From positions 1 through 56,185 of the forward strand of contig VXSG01000003.1 in assembly GCA_009838075.1 (NCBI GenBank): a stretch of DNA of 56,185 bases, read 5' to 3'. Of this stretch, positions 37,741 to 46,971 are shown piece after piece. The notes beneath the pieces are model-generated. The model did not search any database and had not been told where the DNA came from. It saw only the letters and a list, made by a program, of their open reading frames with translations. Numbering within the stretch: position 1 is the stretch's first letter; the number at the start of each line of letters is the position of its first letter. The position numbers and the translations under genes are program-made. Source of the DNA: Boseongicola sp. SB0665_bin_10 (GTDB taxonomy: Bacteria; Pseudomonadota; Alphaproteobacteria; Rhodobacterales; Rhodobacteraceae).

Positions 37741-37890
37741 CTTCGCCGCAAGGAAAATCCACCTCGCCAACGAAATGTCTTGGGGATAAATCGTTGGATT
37801 TATTGGGGAAACTCCTGTGGACAAGTCAAAAAACCGATTTGCCGCAAGGCGCTGGGCGGGGAAAACTCCTTGAAGCTCCTTGAGCGGAAA
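37741..37890. other. AT-richer patch with DnaA-box-like sites and short direct repeats
   Basis: On the minus strand TTATCCCCA (37789-37781) and TTGTCCACA (37824-37816) each differ from the DnaA box TTATCCACA by one base. An inverted repeat ATAAATC-GTTG-GATTTAT spans 37786-37803. GGGGAAACTCCT (37805-37816) recurs as GGGGAAAACTCCT (37858-37870), and CTCCTTGA occurs at 37866 and 37876, one helical turn apart. No gene is seen here. The rest of 37491-38097 shows nothing I can name. Confidence 0.35.
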
Positions 37891-38097
37891 ATTCGTCAGG
37901 TCGGAGTTGATTCCGCCCTTTTGCCCGCAATTTCGCCGACTCACCCGGGATGTCTTCGACCTGTCGCTGCCGGACCGATTCGCCGCGCCGAACGCCGGCA
38001 CCCCGACTTGCGGCCGGCCGGAACGGCAGGAACCGACGGCGCACCGCCGGCCTTCCGGGATCAATGCCTCGAAATGGATGGCCGGAGATTCCTCGAA

Positions 38098-39897
38098 TCA
38101 TCCTCCCATCTTCAGCGCATCGATGAACGCCTCCTGCGGAATGTCCACTTTCCCGAACTGGCGCATCTTCCTCTTTCCAGCCTTCTGCTTTTCGAGCAGC
38201 TTGCGCTTGCGCGTTGCATCGCCACCGTAACATTTGGCGGTCACGTCCTTCCGCAGCGCCGCCAAGGTCTCGCGGGCAATGATTCTGCCGCCGATTGCGG
38301 CCTGGATGGGAATCTTGAACATGTGGCGGGGTATGAGTTCCTTCAGCTTCTCGCACATCGCGCGGCCACGGGTCTCGGCCCGGTCGCGATGAACCATCAT
38401 CGAGAGCGCGTCCACGGGCTCCTCGTTGACGAGAACCTGCATCTTGACGAGATTGTCGGCTTGGTAGCCGGCAAGCTGGTAGTCGAAACTCGCATACCCC
38501 CGCGTCACCGATTTCAGCCGGTCATGGAAGTCGAAGACGACTTCGTTCAGCGGCAGGTCATAGATGACCACGGCACGGGAGCCCGCGTAGCTGAGGTCCT
38601 CCTGAACGCCGCGGCGGTCGTGGCAGAGCTTCAGGACATCGCCAAGATAGTCGTCCGGCACGAGAACGGTGGCCCTGATGCGCGGCTCCTCGATGTGATC
38701 GACGGTAGACGGGTCGGGCATGTCCGCCGGGTTGTGGAGCTCCAGCATGGATCCGTCGCGCATGTGGACATGGTAGATCACCGACGGTGCCGTCGTGATG
38801 AGCTCGATGTCGTACTCGCGTTCAATGCGGTCACGGACGACCTCAAGGTGCAAGAGGCCGAGAAAGCCGCAACGGAAGCCGAATCCCAGGGCGGCGGAGG
38901 TCTCCATCTCGGCGGTGAAGCTCGCGTCGTTGAGGGCGAGCTTCCCGATGGCTTCGCGGAGATCCTCGAATTCGGCGTTGTCGACCGGAAAGAGGCCGCA
39001 AAAGACGACGGGCTGGGAAGGCTTGAAGCCGGCGAGCGGCTCCGGCGCAGGTCTGCGTTCGTGCGTGATCGTGTCGCCGACGCGGGTGTCCCGCACCTGC
39101 TTGATGGACGCCGTGAGAACGCCGATCTCGCCAGGACCAAGTTCCGCGGCGTCCGCCATTTCGGGCTTGAGAACGGCAAGCCGGTCGATGCGGTACCTGG
39201 CACCTGTTTGCATCATGACGATCTGGTCACCCTTGCGGATCACCCCGTCGATGACCCGAATCATGACGACCACCCCCAGATAGGAGTCGTAGCGCGAATC
39301 CACCAGCAAGGCCTTGAGGGGGGCGTCCGCGTCGCCGCGGGGGGCAGGAAGGCGACGGACGATGGCTTCAAGCAGTTCGGGCACGCCTTCGCCGGTCTTC
39401 GCGGAAATCCGGATCGCGTCGGTGGCGTCGATTCCAATCACCTCCTCGATCTGCGTGCTGACGCGGCCAATGTCCGAGGCGGGCAGGTCGATCTTGTTCA
39501 GCACGGGCACGACCTCGTGATCGGCATCTATGGCCTGGTAGGCATTGGCCAGGGTCTGCGCCTCGACCCCCTGCGAGGCGTCGACGACAAGAAGCGATCC
39601 CTCGACCGCCTGCATCGACCGGCTGACTTCATACCCGAAGTCGACGTGCCCCGGGGTGTCAATCAGGTTGAGAATGTAGGTCTGGCCGTCCGTTGCAGGG
39701 TACTCGATGCGGACCGTGTTGGCCTTGATGGTGATGCCGCGCTCGCGCTCGATGTCCATGGCATCGAGGACCTGCTCCTTCATGTCCCGCTCCTCCACCG
39801 TGCCCGTCATCTGGATGAGCCGGTCGGCAAGCGTCGATTTCCCGTGGTCGATATGGGCGACGATCGAGAAATTCCGGATATGCGCCAGGGCGGTCAT
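38098..39897 (-). CDS. lepA: Elongation factor 4 (LepA)
   Basis: 599 residues, the standard LepA length. G1 is AHIDHGKST near residue 15, G3 DTPGHVDF near 80, and G4 NKIDLP near 132. LepA hallmarks are [15 protein letters not shown] and the C-terminal domain with [15 protein letters not shown]. It is a translational GTPase that acts on the ribosome. The ATG at 39897 has no ribosome binding site; a promoter at 39904-39932 would start RNA at about the ATG, so the mRNA may be leaderless. Confidence 0.97.
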   Translation of the reverse strand: MTALAHIRNFSIVAHIDHGKSTLADRLIQMTGTVEERDMKEQVLDAMDIERERGITIKANTVRIEYPATDGQTYILNLIDTPGHVDFGYEVSRSMQAVEGSLLVVDASQGVEAQTLANAYQAIDADHEVVPVLNKIDLPASDIGRVSTQIEEVIGIDATDAIRISAKTGEGVPELLEAIVRRLPAPRGDADAPLKALLVDSRYDSYLGVVVMIRVIDGVIRKGDQIVMMQTGARYRIDRLAVLKPEMADAAELGPGEIGVLTASIKQVRDTRVGDTITHERRPAPEPLAGFKPSQPVVFCGLFPVDNAEFEDLREAIGKLALNDASFTAEMETSAALGFGFRCGFLGLLHLEVVRDRIEREYDIELITTAPSVIYHVHMRDGSMLELHNPADMPDPSTVDHIEEPRIRATVLVPDDYLGDVLKLCHDRRGVQEDLSYAGSRAVVIYDLPLNEVVFDFHDRLKSVTRGYASFDYQLAGYQADNLVKMQVLVNEEPVDALSMMVHRDRAETRGRAMCEKLKELIPRHMFKIPIQAAIGGRIIARETLAALRKDVTAKCYGGDATRKRKLLEKQKAGKRKMRQFGKVDIPQEAFIDALKMGG

Positions 39898-39903
39898 TGT
39901 GGG

Positions 39904-39932
39904 GATATGCGGCAGGGCGCTTCCATTGGCAA
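39904..39932 (-). promoter_or_regulatory. Possible promoter giving a leaderless lepA mRNA
   Basis: TTGCCA (39932-39927), a 17-base spacer and CATATC (39909-39904) on the minus strand. The expected start is within a few bases of the lepA ATG at 39897. The -10 is weak. Confidence 0.35.
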
Positions 39933-40124
39933 GATGCGCGACCAGTCCCGAGGCGTCCCGCAACCCCTGCGCACCATGGGCCATGCGCCTTCACGCGGCA
40001 GGGATGCCGTCACCCGAAGCCGGCACGAACCGCGCGCCTCGTTCGAACTGCGCCATGCGACACGGAATCCGGCGCAGGCGCACGCCACGGGGCGGCAATG
40101 CCTGTTCGGGTCGGGCCTGGCGGC

Positions 40125-40144
40125 GGCGCGACACGAGCCGCGCC
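40125..40144 (-). terminator. Terminator-like hairpin after rpsA
   Basis: On the minus strand GGCGCGGC (40144-40137) pairs with GTCGCGCC (40132-40125), eight pairs including one G-U, around a four-base loop. It begins nine bases after the rpsA stop codon. Confidence 0.55.
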
Positions 40145-40153
40145 GCGCCGCGA

Positions 40154-41833
40154 TCAGCTGTTGTCCTTCTTCAGGGCCGCGCCGAGGATGTCGCCGAGCG
40201 AGGCGCCGGAATCGGACGATCCGTACTGTTCGACGGCCTTTTTCTCCTCGGCGATCTCCCGGGCCTTGATCGAGAGGGAGAGCTTGCGCGACTTGGCGTC
40301 GATGTTGGTGACGCGCACGTCGAGCTTGTCGCCGACCGAAAACCGGTCCGGGCGCTGCTCGGCGCGGTCGCGCGAGAGGTCCGAACGGCGAATGAAGGAC
40401 TTCGCGCCCCCGTATTCCACCTCGATCCCGCCATCTTCGATCGCTGTCACCACGACGGTGACGATCGAGCCGCGTTTCACGCCGCCGACCGCTTGCGTGA
40501 AGGTGTCGTCGAGCGCCTTGATCGAAAGCGAGATGCGTTCCTTCTCGACGTCCACTTCCGTGACGGTCGCCTTGACCTCGTCGCCCTTGCGGTAGTCCTG
40601 AATGGCCTCCTCGCCGCGCCGGTTCCATGAAATGTCGGAGAGGTGCACCATCCCGTCGATGTCGTTGTCGAGCCCGACAAAGAGACCGAATTCCGTGATG
40701 TTCTTGACCTCGCCCTCGACATGCGAGCCGACAGGATGGGTTTCGGCAAACACCTCCCAGGGATTCCGCTGCGTCTGCTTGAGGCCCAGGGACACGCGTC
40801 GCTTGGCGCTGTCGATCTCGAGCACCATGACGTCGACTTCCTGCGAGGTGGAGACGATCTTGCCCGGATGGACGTTCTTCTTGGTCCAGCTCATCTCCGA
40901 GACGTGGACAAGGCCCTCCACGCCCGGCTCCAGCTCGACGAACGCGCCGTAATCCGTGATGTTGGTCACGCGGCCATGATGCGTCGACTCGAGAGGATAG
41001 TTGCGCTCCACAGCATCCCACGGATCTTCCTGAAGCTGCTTCATTCCGAGCGAGATCCGCTGCGTTTCCTGGTTGATCTTGACGATCTGCACCTTCACGG
41101 TGTCGTTTATCTTGACAATGTCGGACGGATGGCTGACCCGGCGCCACGCCATGTCGGTGACATGGAGCAGGCCGTCAACGCCGCCGAGATCAATGAACGC
41201 GCCGTATTCGGTGATGTTCTTGACCACCCCGTCAACGGCGTCGCCTTCCTTGATTCGCTCGATGACCGCCTTGCGCTGGCCCTCGCGCTCCTTTTCCAGG
41301 ATCGCGCGGCGCGAGACAACGATGTTGCCGCGACGCCGATCCATCTTCAGGATCTTGAAGGGCTGCTTCATTCCCATGATTTCGGAGGGATCGCGTACCG
41401 GTCGCACATCGACCTGGCTGCCGGGCAGGAACGCGACGGCGCCGTCCAGGTCCACGGTGAACCCGCCCTTGACCCGGCCGAAAATCGCGCCCTCGACTTC
41501 GCCCTTGTCGGCATAGGCGGTTTCGAGCTTGTCCCAGGCGGCCTCGCGGCGAGCCTTGTCGCGGGAGATCACCGCCTCGCCGCGCGCGTTCTCCACGCGG
41601 TCGAGGAACACCTCGACCTCGTCGCCGACGCCGATCTCCGGCGTCTCGCCAGGTGCTGCGAACTCCTTGAGTTCGACCCGGCCTTCCATCTTGTAGCCGA
41701 CGTCGATGATCGCCTGTCCAGCCTCGATGGCTATGACCTTGCCCTTCACGACAGACCCTTCGTCCGGCGTGTCGATGTCGAGGCTTTCGTCAAGGAGGGC
41801 CTCGAATTCCTCCATGGTTGCGTGTTGAGCCAT
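40154..41833 (-). CDS. rpsA: 30S ribosomal protein S1
   Basis: 559 residues with six S1 RNA-binding repeats. Recognisable cores are VVKGKVIAIEAGQAIIDVG (repeat 1), GRVKGGFTVDLDGAVAFLPGS (2), VVKNITEYGAFIDLGG (3), RVTNITDYGAFVELEP (4), EVKNITEFGLFVGLDN (5) and VVVTAIEDGGIEVEYGG (6). It captures mRNA on the 30S subunit. The ATG at 41833 begins MAQHATMEEFEALLDES; an upstream ATG at 41857 is less typical. It has its own promoter ~170 bases upstream. ihfB, the usual next gene, is absent. Confidence 0.96.
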   Translation of the reverse strand: MAQHATMEEFEALLDESLDIDTPDEGSVVKGKVIAIEAGQAIIDVGYKMEGRVELKEFAAPGETPEIGVGDEVEVFLDRVENARGEAVISRDKARREAAWDKLETAYADKGEVEGAIFGRVKGGFTVDLDGAVAFLPGSQVDVRPVRDPSEIMGMKQPFKILKMDRRRGNIVVSRRAILEKEREGQRKAVIERIKEGDAVDGVVKNITEYGAFIDLGGVDGLLHVTDMAWRRVSHPSDIVKINDTVKVQIVKINQETQRISLGMKQLQEDPWDAVERNYPLESTHHGRVTNITDYGAFVELEPGVEGLVHVSEMSWTKKNVHPGKIVSTSQEVDVMVLEIDSAKRRVSLGLKQTQRNPWEVFAETHPVGSHVEGEVKNITEFGLFVGLDNDIDGMVHLSDISWNRRGEEAIQDYRKGDEVKATVTEVDVEKERISLSIKALDDTFTQAVGGVKRGSIVTVVVTAIEDGGIEVEYGGAKSFIRRSDLSRDRAEQRPDRFSVGDKLDVRVTNIDAKSRKLSLSIKAREIAEEKKAVEQYGSSDSGASLGDILGAALKKDNS

Positions 41834-42617
41834 GTGGCCTTTGTTTCCCTTGTTCATGCTTTCCGGCCGGGCGGTTGGTTCCGCCGGTCTTGAGTTGATG
41901 CGCGGCGAACACGCGCGGGCGTCAAACAAGAAGGGCCGGTGTTCGACCGACCCTGCCCAAGTCCTTTGCCCACAGCTGTGACCGCCGTTTCGACGGCAGG
42001 TCTATAGGCGGGAACTTCACATATGGCAAGCACCCGACTGCACAGGGTCGTGGTTGATGTCGGCTGCGCGGGCTCCTGTCGACGGTCCGCGCTCGGATGC
42101 TCGGGGTGAACCTGCACGGACGGATGCAGCAGACGAGCCCGCGTGAACGGCTGCGCCAACCGGTTCACGGCGTCGACCGTCGCACGTGTCATGGGCAGCG
42201 CACTGCGCCGGGACATGCTGCCCTGCCTGGCCGAAACCGGCTTGTTCCGGCCGCGCGGGAGCGCGTTCCCGGAGGCCGTGGCTGCTGGTCGCGAAGTCAT
42301 CGGGGGCAGGCTCGGCCCGCCCGGCCCGGATGGCGACCCTGTCCTGGCTGCGGCGACCTTGGCGGACGACTTCTTCGCGGACACAATCGATCTTGATCCC
42401 TCGGAGGCAGTCCCGGCCTTGAGACGAATGCGCGGAAGGATCAAGATCGCGTTCTCGGCGTCCCGGCGCTCATGCACAAGTCCGAGGCGCTGGACGCATT
42501 CGCCGATCAGGCGGAGCGCCACGATCGACCTGTTTCCGGACTTCGTCCACCGAGAACCCCTTCTCCGACGACCGCGCGATGCCACGCGGTCCATCGTCGC
42601 GGCAATGATGGCCGGCC
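41834..42617. other. Long gap between rpsA and cmk with one coding-like but unrecognised stretch
   Basis: The first ~200 bases are the rpsA leader and promoter. From about 42190 to 42450 the plus strand has an open frame rich in G/C third positions, with segments such as RDMLPCLAETGLF and LGPPGPDGDPVLAAATLADDF. It has no ribosome binding site and loses its coding look near 42460, where a different frame (PALMHKSEALDAFADQAERHD) looks better. This could be a frameshifted remnant of an unknown gene or chance. I cannot name a family. Confidence 0.3.
42001..42029 (-). promoter_or_regulatory. Promoter of rpsA
   Basis: TTGCCA (42029-42024) and TATAGA (42006-42001) on the minus strand with a 17-base spacer. 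The leader is about 160 bases and starts near a GCCGT-CGAA-ACGGC hairpin (41987-42000). Confidence 0.7.
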
Positions 42618-43241
42618 TCAGGCCCGCTGCTTGCCCGCCAAGCGCGTCCTGACCTCAGCCAAGGCGAACGCGGACATTTCATCCACGTCCAGGTCCGACG
42701 TGTCCAGGATCACGGCGTCCGAAGCGGCGATCATCGGCGCGTCACGCCGGCCAGCATCTCGCGCATCACGATTCCTGATGTCCTCGAGCACGCGGGCTTC
42801 CGTGGCATCGTGGCCCGCGGCGGTCAACTCGAGCCATCGACGATGCGCCCGCGCGACCTCGCTTGCGGTGACAAAAAGCTTTGCCTCCGCACTCGGGCAG
42901 ATCACGGTCCCTATGTCCCGCCCGTCCAGCACGGCTCCGCCGTCCCGCCCGGCGAATTCGCGTTGGTACTCCACGAGTGCCTGGCGCACTCCCGGCAAGG
43001 CCGCAACCTCGCTTGCCGCCCGCGAAACCTCGGGCGTCCTCAGGTCGCCTCGCAAGACGTCGTCGTGGCGCAGCGTCGAGGCCGCGGTCTCGGGGGGAAC
43101 GCCGTCAAGCACACGTCGCCCGACGGCGCGATAGAGAAGCCCGGTATCCAGATGCGCGAACCCGAATTCAGCCGCGACGGCACGTGCAACGGTGCCCTTG
43201 CCGGCTGCCGCTGGCCCGTCGATCGCAACCGTGAACTTCAT
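42618..43241 (-). CDS. cmk: Cytidylate kinase
   Basis: 207 residues. The P-loop is AIDGPAAAGKGTVAR at residues 6-20, followed by HLDTGLLYRAVG and the DGRDIGTVICPSAEAKLFVTAS region. It phosphorylates CMP and dCMP. The ATG at 43241 fits the family start MKFTVAIDGPA. In most alphaproteobacteria aroA precedes and rpsA follows directly; here aroA is missing and rpsA lies after a long gap. metK lies 57 bases upstream. Confidence 0.94.
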   Translation of the reverse strand: MKFTVAIDGPAAAGKGTVARAVAAEFGFAHLDTGLLYRAVGRRVLDGVPPETAASTLRHDDVLRGDLRTPEVSRAASEVAALPGVRQALVEYQREFAGRDGGAVLDGRDIGTVICPSAEAKLFVTASEVARAHRRWLELTAAGHDATEARVLEDIRNRDARDAGRRDAPMIAASDAVILDTSDLDVDEMSAFALAEVRTRLAGKQRA

Positions 43242-43298
43242 TGCGCCGCCCTTCCCGCCGTCACGTCACTGCGTGCCGGACGCATGCGCCTCGGGCCT

Positions 43299-44465
43299 TC
43301 AGACGGCCTTCCCGAGCTCGTCTGCCAGATCGGTCCGCTCCCAGGAAAAGCCGCCGTCATCGTCGGGCGCTCGCCCGAAATGGCCGTAGGCCGCCGTCCG
43401 CTGATAGATCGCCCTGTTGAGATCAAGATGCTCGCGAATGCCGCGCGGACTGAGATCCATGGCGTCGGAAATGGCGGATTCAATCTTCGCTGCAGGAACC
43501 TCGCCCGTGCCGAACGTGTCGGCGTATATCGACAGCGGCTTCGAGACCCCGATCGCGTAGGAGAGCTGGATCAGGCACCTCTCCGCAATGCCCGCCGCCA
43601 CCACGTTCTTGGCCAGGTAGCGCGCCGCATAGGCGGCCGAGCGGTCGACCTTCGTGGGATCCTTGCCGGAAAACGCACCGCCCCCATGCGGCGCGGCGCC
43701 GCCATAGGTGTCGACGATGATCTTCCGCCCCGTGAGCCCAGCATCTCCGTCCGGTCCGCCGGACACGAATGTGCCGGTGGGGTTCACCCACCATTCGGTG
43801 GCATCTGTAAGCCACTCGGTCGGCAGGACCTCGCGGACGAATGGCTCGACGATCGCGCGGATGTCGCCTGGCGTCTGGCTTTCCGATTCGTGCTGGGTCG
43901 AAAGCACGATGCAGGTCGCCTCGACCGGCTTGCCGTCTTCGTAGCGAAGCGAGATCTGCGACTTCGCGTCCGGACGCAATGTCGGTGCGTCGCCGGCCTT
44001 GCGGGCGTCGGCGATGCGCTTCAGGATTGCATGGGCGAAGTGGATCGGCGCCGGCATCAGTTCCGGCGTCTCGTTCACCGCATACCCGAACATGATTCCC
44101 TGGTCGCCCGCCCCCTCGTCCTTGTCGGCGGACGCATCGACACCTTGCGCGATGTCGGACGATTGCTCGTGCAGGTAGTTGTCGACGCTCAGCCTCTTCC
44201 AGTGAAATCCGACCTGGTCATACCCGATGTCCCTCACGCATTCCCGCGCAATCTCCTCGGCACGGCGGGACACGGCTTCAGGACCGCGCACTTCCCCTCC
44301 GATCACGACCCGATTCGTGGTGACAAAGGTCTCGCAGGCGACGCGGGCCTCCGGCTCCGCGGCCAGAAAGGCATCGAGGACTGCATCCGAGATCCGGTCG
44401 CAGATCTTGTCCGGATGTCCCTCGGAAACGCTTTCCGAGGCGAAGACGAAATTCTTGCGGTTCAT
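43299..44465 (-). CDS. metK: S-adenosylmethionine synthase
   Basis: 388 residues. It makes SAM from methionine and ATP. Motifs are [19 protein letters not shown] near residue 14, [10 protein letters not shown] near 122, and the glycine loop [19 protein letters not shown] near 260. The start codon lies seven bases after the GGAGCAC segment that belongs to a SAM/SAH riboswitch, so translation is expected to fall when SAM is abundant. Confidence 0.97.
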   Translation of the reverse strand: MNRKNFVFASESVSEGHPDKICDRISDAVLDAFLAAEPEARVACETFVTTNRVVIGGEVRGPEAVSRRAEEIARECVRDIGYDQVGFHWKRLSVDNYLHEQSSDIAQGVDASADKDEGAGDQGIMFGYAVNETPELMPAPIHFAHAILKRIADARKAGDAPTLRPDAKSQISLRYEDGKPVEATCIVLSTQHESESQTPGDIRAIVEPFVREVLPTEWLTDATEWWVNPTGTFVSGGPDGDAGLTGRKIIVDTYGGAAPHGGGAFSGKDPTKVDRSAAYAARYLAKNVVAAGIAERCLIQLSYAIGVSKPLSIYADTFGTGEVPAAKIESAISDAMDLSPRGIREHLDLNRAIYQRTAAYGHFGRAPDDDGGFSWERTDLADELGKAV

Positions 44466-44469
44466 CTGA

Positions 44470-44518
44470 GGTGCTCCATTGGATCAATTGCCGTCACGCC
44501 AGGAAGCCGTTGTGACGG
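44470..44518 (-). promoter_or_regulatory. SAM/SAH riboswitch in front of metK
   Basis: On the minus strand the element reads GTCAC, then AACGGCTTCCTGGC, GTGAC, a short linker and ATTGATCCAATGGAGCACC. GTCAC/GTGAC forms the hairpin stem, and AACGGCTTCCTGGC is the highly conserved loop. The AATGGAGCA downstream strand completes the pseudoknot and contains the ribosome binding site. The sequence matches the known SAM/SAH class almost base for base; that class occurs in Rhodobacterales upstream of metK. Confidence 0.93.
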
Positions 44519-46078
44519 TCAGACGCCGTTACGACTTTCCGAGAGGCTTGACAATGGGATTGCGCGACTGGCCCAAAAGACCGCGGCAAGACCCATGAGA
44601 AGCAGGAGAACGACCGGCAGTTCGCCGGTTCGGGCGTAGATCGTTGCCGGCCGGGGAGCCGGCAGCGGCACGTCGACAAAGCCCGATTCGCCGAGCGGGA
44701 GTGAATCCAGGATCCTCCCGTCCGGTCCGATGACCGCGGAAACGCCCGTGTTCGCGGAGCGGACCAGCGGCAGGCCCTGCTCGACGGCACGGAACCGCGC
44801 CTGCTGGAGATGCTGAAACGGCCCGGAGATGGTGCCGAACCATGCATCGTTGGTAATCTGCAGAAGGTAGTCCGGACGTTCTCCGGCGCGCCGGACATGC
44901 CCCGGAAAGATCGTCTCGTAGCAGATCATTGGCAAAGCCCGCCCGAGCGGCGTGTCGATGAGCGCCACGTCGCCGCCCGCGCTGTAGCCAAAGCCGTCAC
45001 GGGCCGCAAATCCCCTGATTCCGACGCGTTCGGCCAGCCCGCCAAAGGGCACGTACTCGCCGAAGGGCACGAGATGGACCTTGTCGTAGATGTCAGTGAC
45101 GCTGCCGTCGGCGTCGATCTGCACCATCGCGTTGAAGCGGCGCCGTCCGTCGACCCGGTCCACGCCAAAGACGACCGGCGTGCCTCCGGCGGCATTGGCC
45201 ATGCGCTTGAGGATCGTTCCTGCCTTGTCAAGCCGGTACTGCAACGCGGACTCGGGCCAGATGACGAGCGCAACGTCGTTGCCGGGCGCTGACGTGGCCA
45301 GCAATTGGCGGCGCAGGAAGACGTTCGCCCTTGCTGGATCCCACTTTTCATTCTGAGGCGCGTTGGGTTGGACGACACGGATCACGCCCACATGGGCTTC
45401 CGACGGCATCTGCGCTGCCCGCCCCCATGCGATCAGGGCCGCGATGCCAAGCAGCGCGACCAACGTCGCAATCACCTTGCGCGGCGTCGCGACGGGCAAG
45501 GCCGCGAGGATCAGGGTTAGCGTTGTCACCCCGTACGGCCCGACAACGCTCGCGCCCATGATCGCCGGAGTCTCGGTCCAGATGTAGCCCGGGAGCGCCC
45601 AGGGGAATCCGGTCAGCACGTGCCCGCGAAGAATCTCGGCCAGCGACAGCGACAGCGCCCAACCAATCGCACCGCCACCCGTTCGTGCCGAGAGCCACCC
45701 TGCCAACGCCCAGAAGAGGGCGAAGCCCGTCGCCACGAGAACGATCGCGAAGGGCGCCATCCAGCCGTGGCGATCGCTGTCGACGTAGAATGGCTCGATG
45801 ATCCAGAACAGGGAAACGGCAAAGTAGCCGACACCACCGAACCAGGCGGCGACCGCCTTGTTCCTGCCACCGTCCGCAGCAGCCACGATCCAGGCGAGAC
45901 CCGTCAGCCCCAGGAGCGCAAGCGGCCACAAGTTGAAAGGTGCGTGGCCGGTGGCGGCCACGGCTCCGGCAAGCGGCGCCAGCGAGGTTCTCCAGTGAAG
46001 TCCTGCGCCCCGGGCAGGTTCCGTGGTCCGGAAGCGGAAGACCGAGATGCCATTCCCGAACCGGAATCGCGCTGGCAT
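44519..46078 (-). CDS. lnt: Apolipoprotein N-acyltransferase
   Basis: 519 residues. Six to seven N-terminal membrane segments (residues 30-215) are followed by a nitrilase-like periplasmic domain. The catalytic triad is visible: Glu in WPESALQYR, Lys in YDKVHLVPFGEYVPF and Cys in ICYETIFPG. It adds the third acyl chain to lipoproteins. The ATG at 46078 is in TGATG with the corC stop; a GTG one codon earlier is also possible. It follows corC and precedes metK, as in related genomes. Confidence 0.95.
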   Translation of the reverse strand: MPARFRFGNGISVFRFRTTEPARGAGLHWRTSLAPLAGAVAATGHAPFNLWPLALLGLTGLAWIVAAADGGRNKAVAAWFGGVGYFAVSLFWIIEPFYVDSDRHGWMAPFAIVLVATGFALFWALAGWLSARTGGGAIGWALSLSLAEILRGHVLTGFPWALPGYIWTETPAIMGASVVGPYGVTTLTLILAALPVATPRKVIATLVALLGIAALIAWGRAAQMPSEAHVGVIRVVQPNAPQNEKWDPARANVFLRRQLLATSAPGNDVALVIWPESALQYRLDKAGTILKRMANAAGGTPVVFGVDRVDGRRRFNAMVQIDADGSVTDIYDKVHLVPFGEYVPFGGLAERVGIRGFAARDGFGYSAGGDVALIDTPLGRALPMICYETIFPGHVRRAGERPDYLLQITNDAWFGTISGPFQHLQQARFRAVEQGLPLVRSANTGVSAVIGPDGRILDSLPLGESGFVDVPLPAPRPATIYARTGELPVVLLLLMGLAAVFWASRAIPLSSLSESRNGV

Positions 46079-46959
46079 CACTCCGCTGCCCTTGGAAGAT
46101 CCAGCCGGATGCGCAACCGCTTGATATGCCTTGGATCGGCGTCGATTACTTCGAAATCCGTTCCGTCGGGGTGCTTCACGACCTCGCCGCGTGCGGGTAC
46201 GCGGCCTGCCAGCATGAAGACGAGCCCGCCCAGCGTGTCGACTTCCTCGTCACCCTCGCCGGTTCGCAGCTTGCGACCGGTTTCCTGTTCGAATTCATCT
46301 ACCGGAGCCTTCGCGTAGGCGAGAAAGCTGCCCGATCCCTCCTTGACCCAGAGATCGCCCTCCCCGACGTCATGCTCGTCCTCGATCTCGCCAAGCACCT
46401 GTTCGATCAGGTCCTCGATCGTGACCAGCCCGTCAACGCCGCCATATTCGTCTATGACCAGGGCCATGTGCACCCGGTCCGTCTGCATCTTCTGCAGCAG
46501 CACGCCGATCGGCATCGAGTGCGGCGCATAGAGGAGCGGCCTCAGCATCTTGTCGAGCGCGAACCGGTCTTCCGAACCGTTGAAGCCGTGCCTAAGGGCA
46601 AAGTCCTTGAGATGCACCATGCCCTGCGGCTCGTCCAACGTGTCCTTGAACACCGGCAGACGGGTCAGACCGCTGTCGTGGAAGACCTTCACCAGCTTCT
46701 TCTTCCTGATGTTCTCCGGGACCGCGACGATCTCGACCTTCGGGATCATGACATCCTCGACCCGGAGCCTCGTCAGGTTGGCAATGCCGCCTTTCGTGCC
46801 GTTTCCTGCGGGAACCACGGTCGGGGGTTCGCCTTCGCCGTTCCGGCCTGAACTGCCTGCAAGGGCCCGCAACCATCGCAGCACGGACCACCGTCTACTG
46901 CCGTCTTCCTCCTGCGCGCCATGCGCCGCGCTAGAAGACGCCTCTCCATTTTCTCCCAT
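46078..46959 (-). CDS. corC: CorC/HlyC-family CBS-domain protein
   Basis: 293 residues. After an acidic, disordered N-terminus of ~60 residues come two CBS domains: [18 protein letters not shown] near 67 and [17 protein letters not shown] near 140, with [27 protein letters not shown]-terminal CorC_HlyC domain follows ([19 protein letters not shown]). It has no membrane segment of its own. The family is tied to magnesium or cobalt efflux, with unclear mechanism. It lies between ybeY and lnt, a conserved order. Confidence 0.93.
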   Translation of the reverse strand: MGENGEASSSAAHGAQEEDGSRRWSVLRWLRALAGSSGRNGEGEPPTVVPAGNGTKGGIANLTRLRVEDVMIPKVEIVAVPENIRKKKLVKVFHDSGLTRLPVFKDTLDEPQGMVHLKDFALRHGFNGSEDRFALDKMLRPLLYAPHSMPIGVLLQKMQTDRVHMALVIDEYGGVDGLVTIEDLIEQVLGEIEDEHDVGEGDLWVKEGSGSFLAYAKAPVDEFEQETGRKLRTGEGDEEVDTLGGLVFMLAGRVPARGEVVKHPDGTDFEVIDADPRHIKRLRIRLDLPRAAE

Positions 46960-46971
46960 CAGTCCTTTCCA

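Noticed and set aside
37297-38064. A 255-codon minus-strand frame across the gene-free region before lepA
   Set aside because: No known motif, arginine- and glycine-rich like random GC-rich frames, no ribosome binding site.
37330-40269. A plus-strand frame of 979 codons opposite lepA
   Set aside because: It is the antisense shadow of lepA plus the gene-free region; no family motifs, and lepA on the minus strand is certain.
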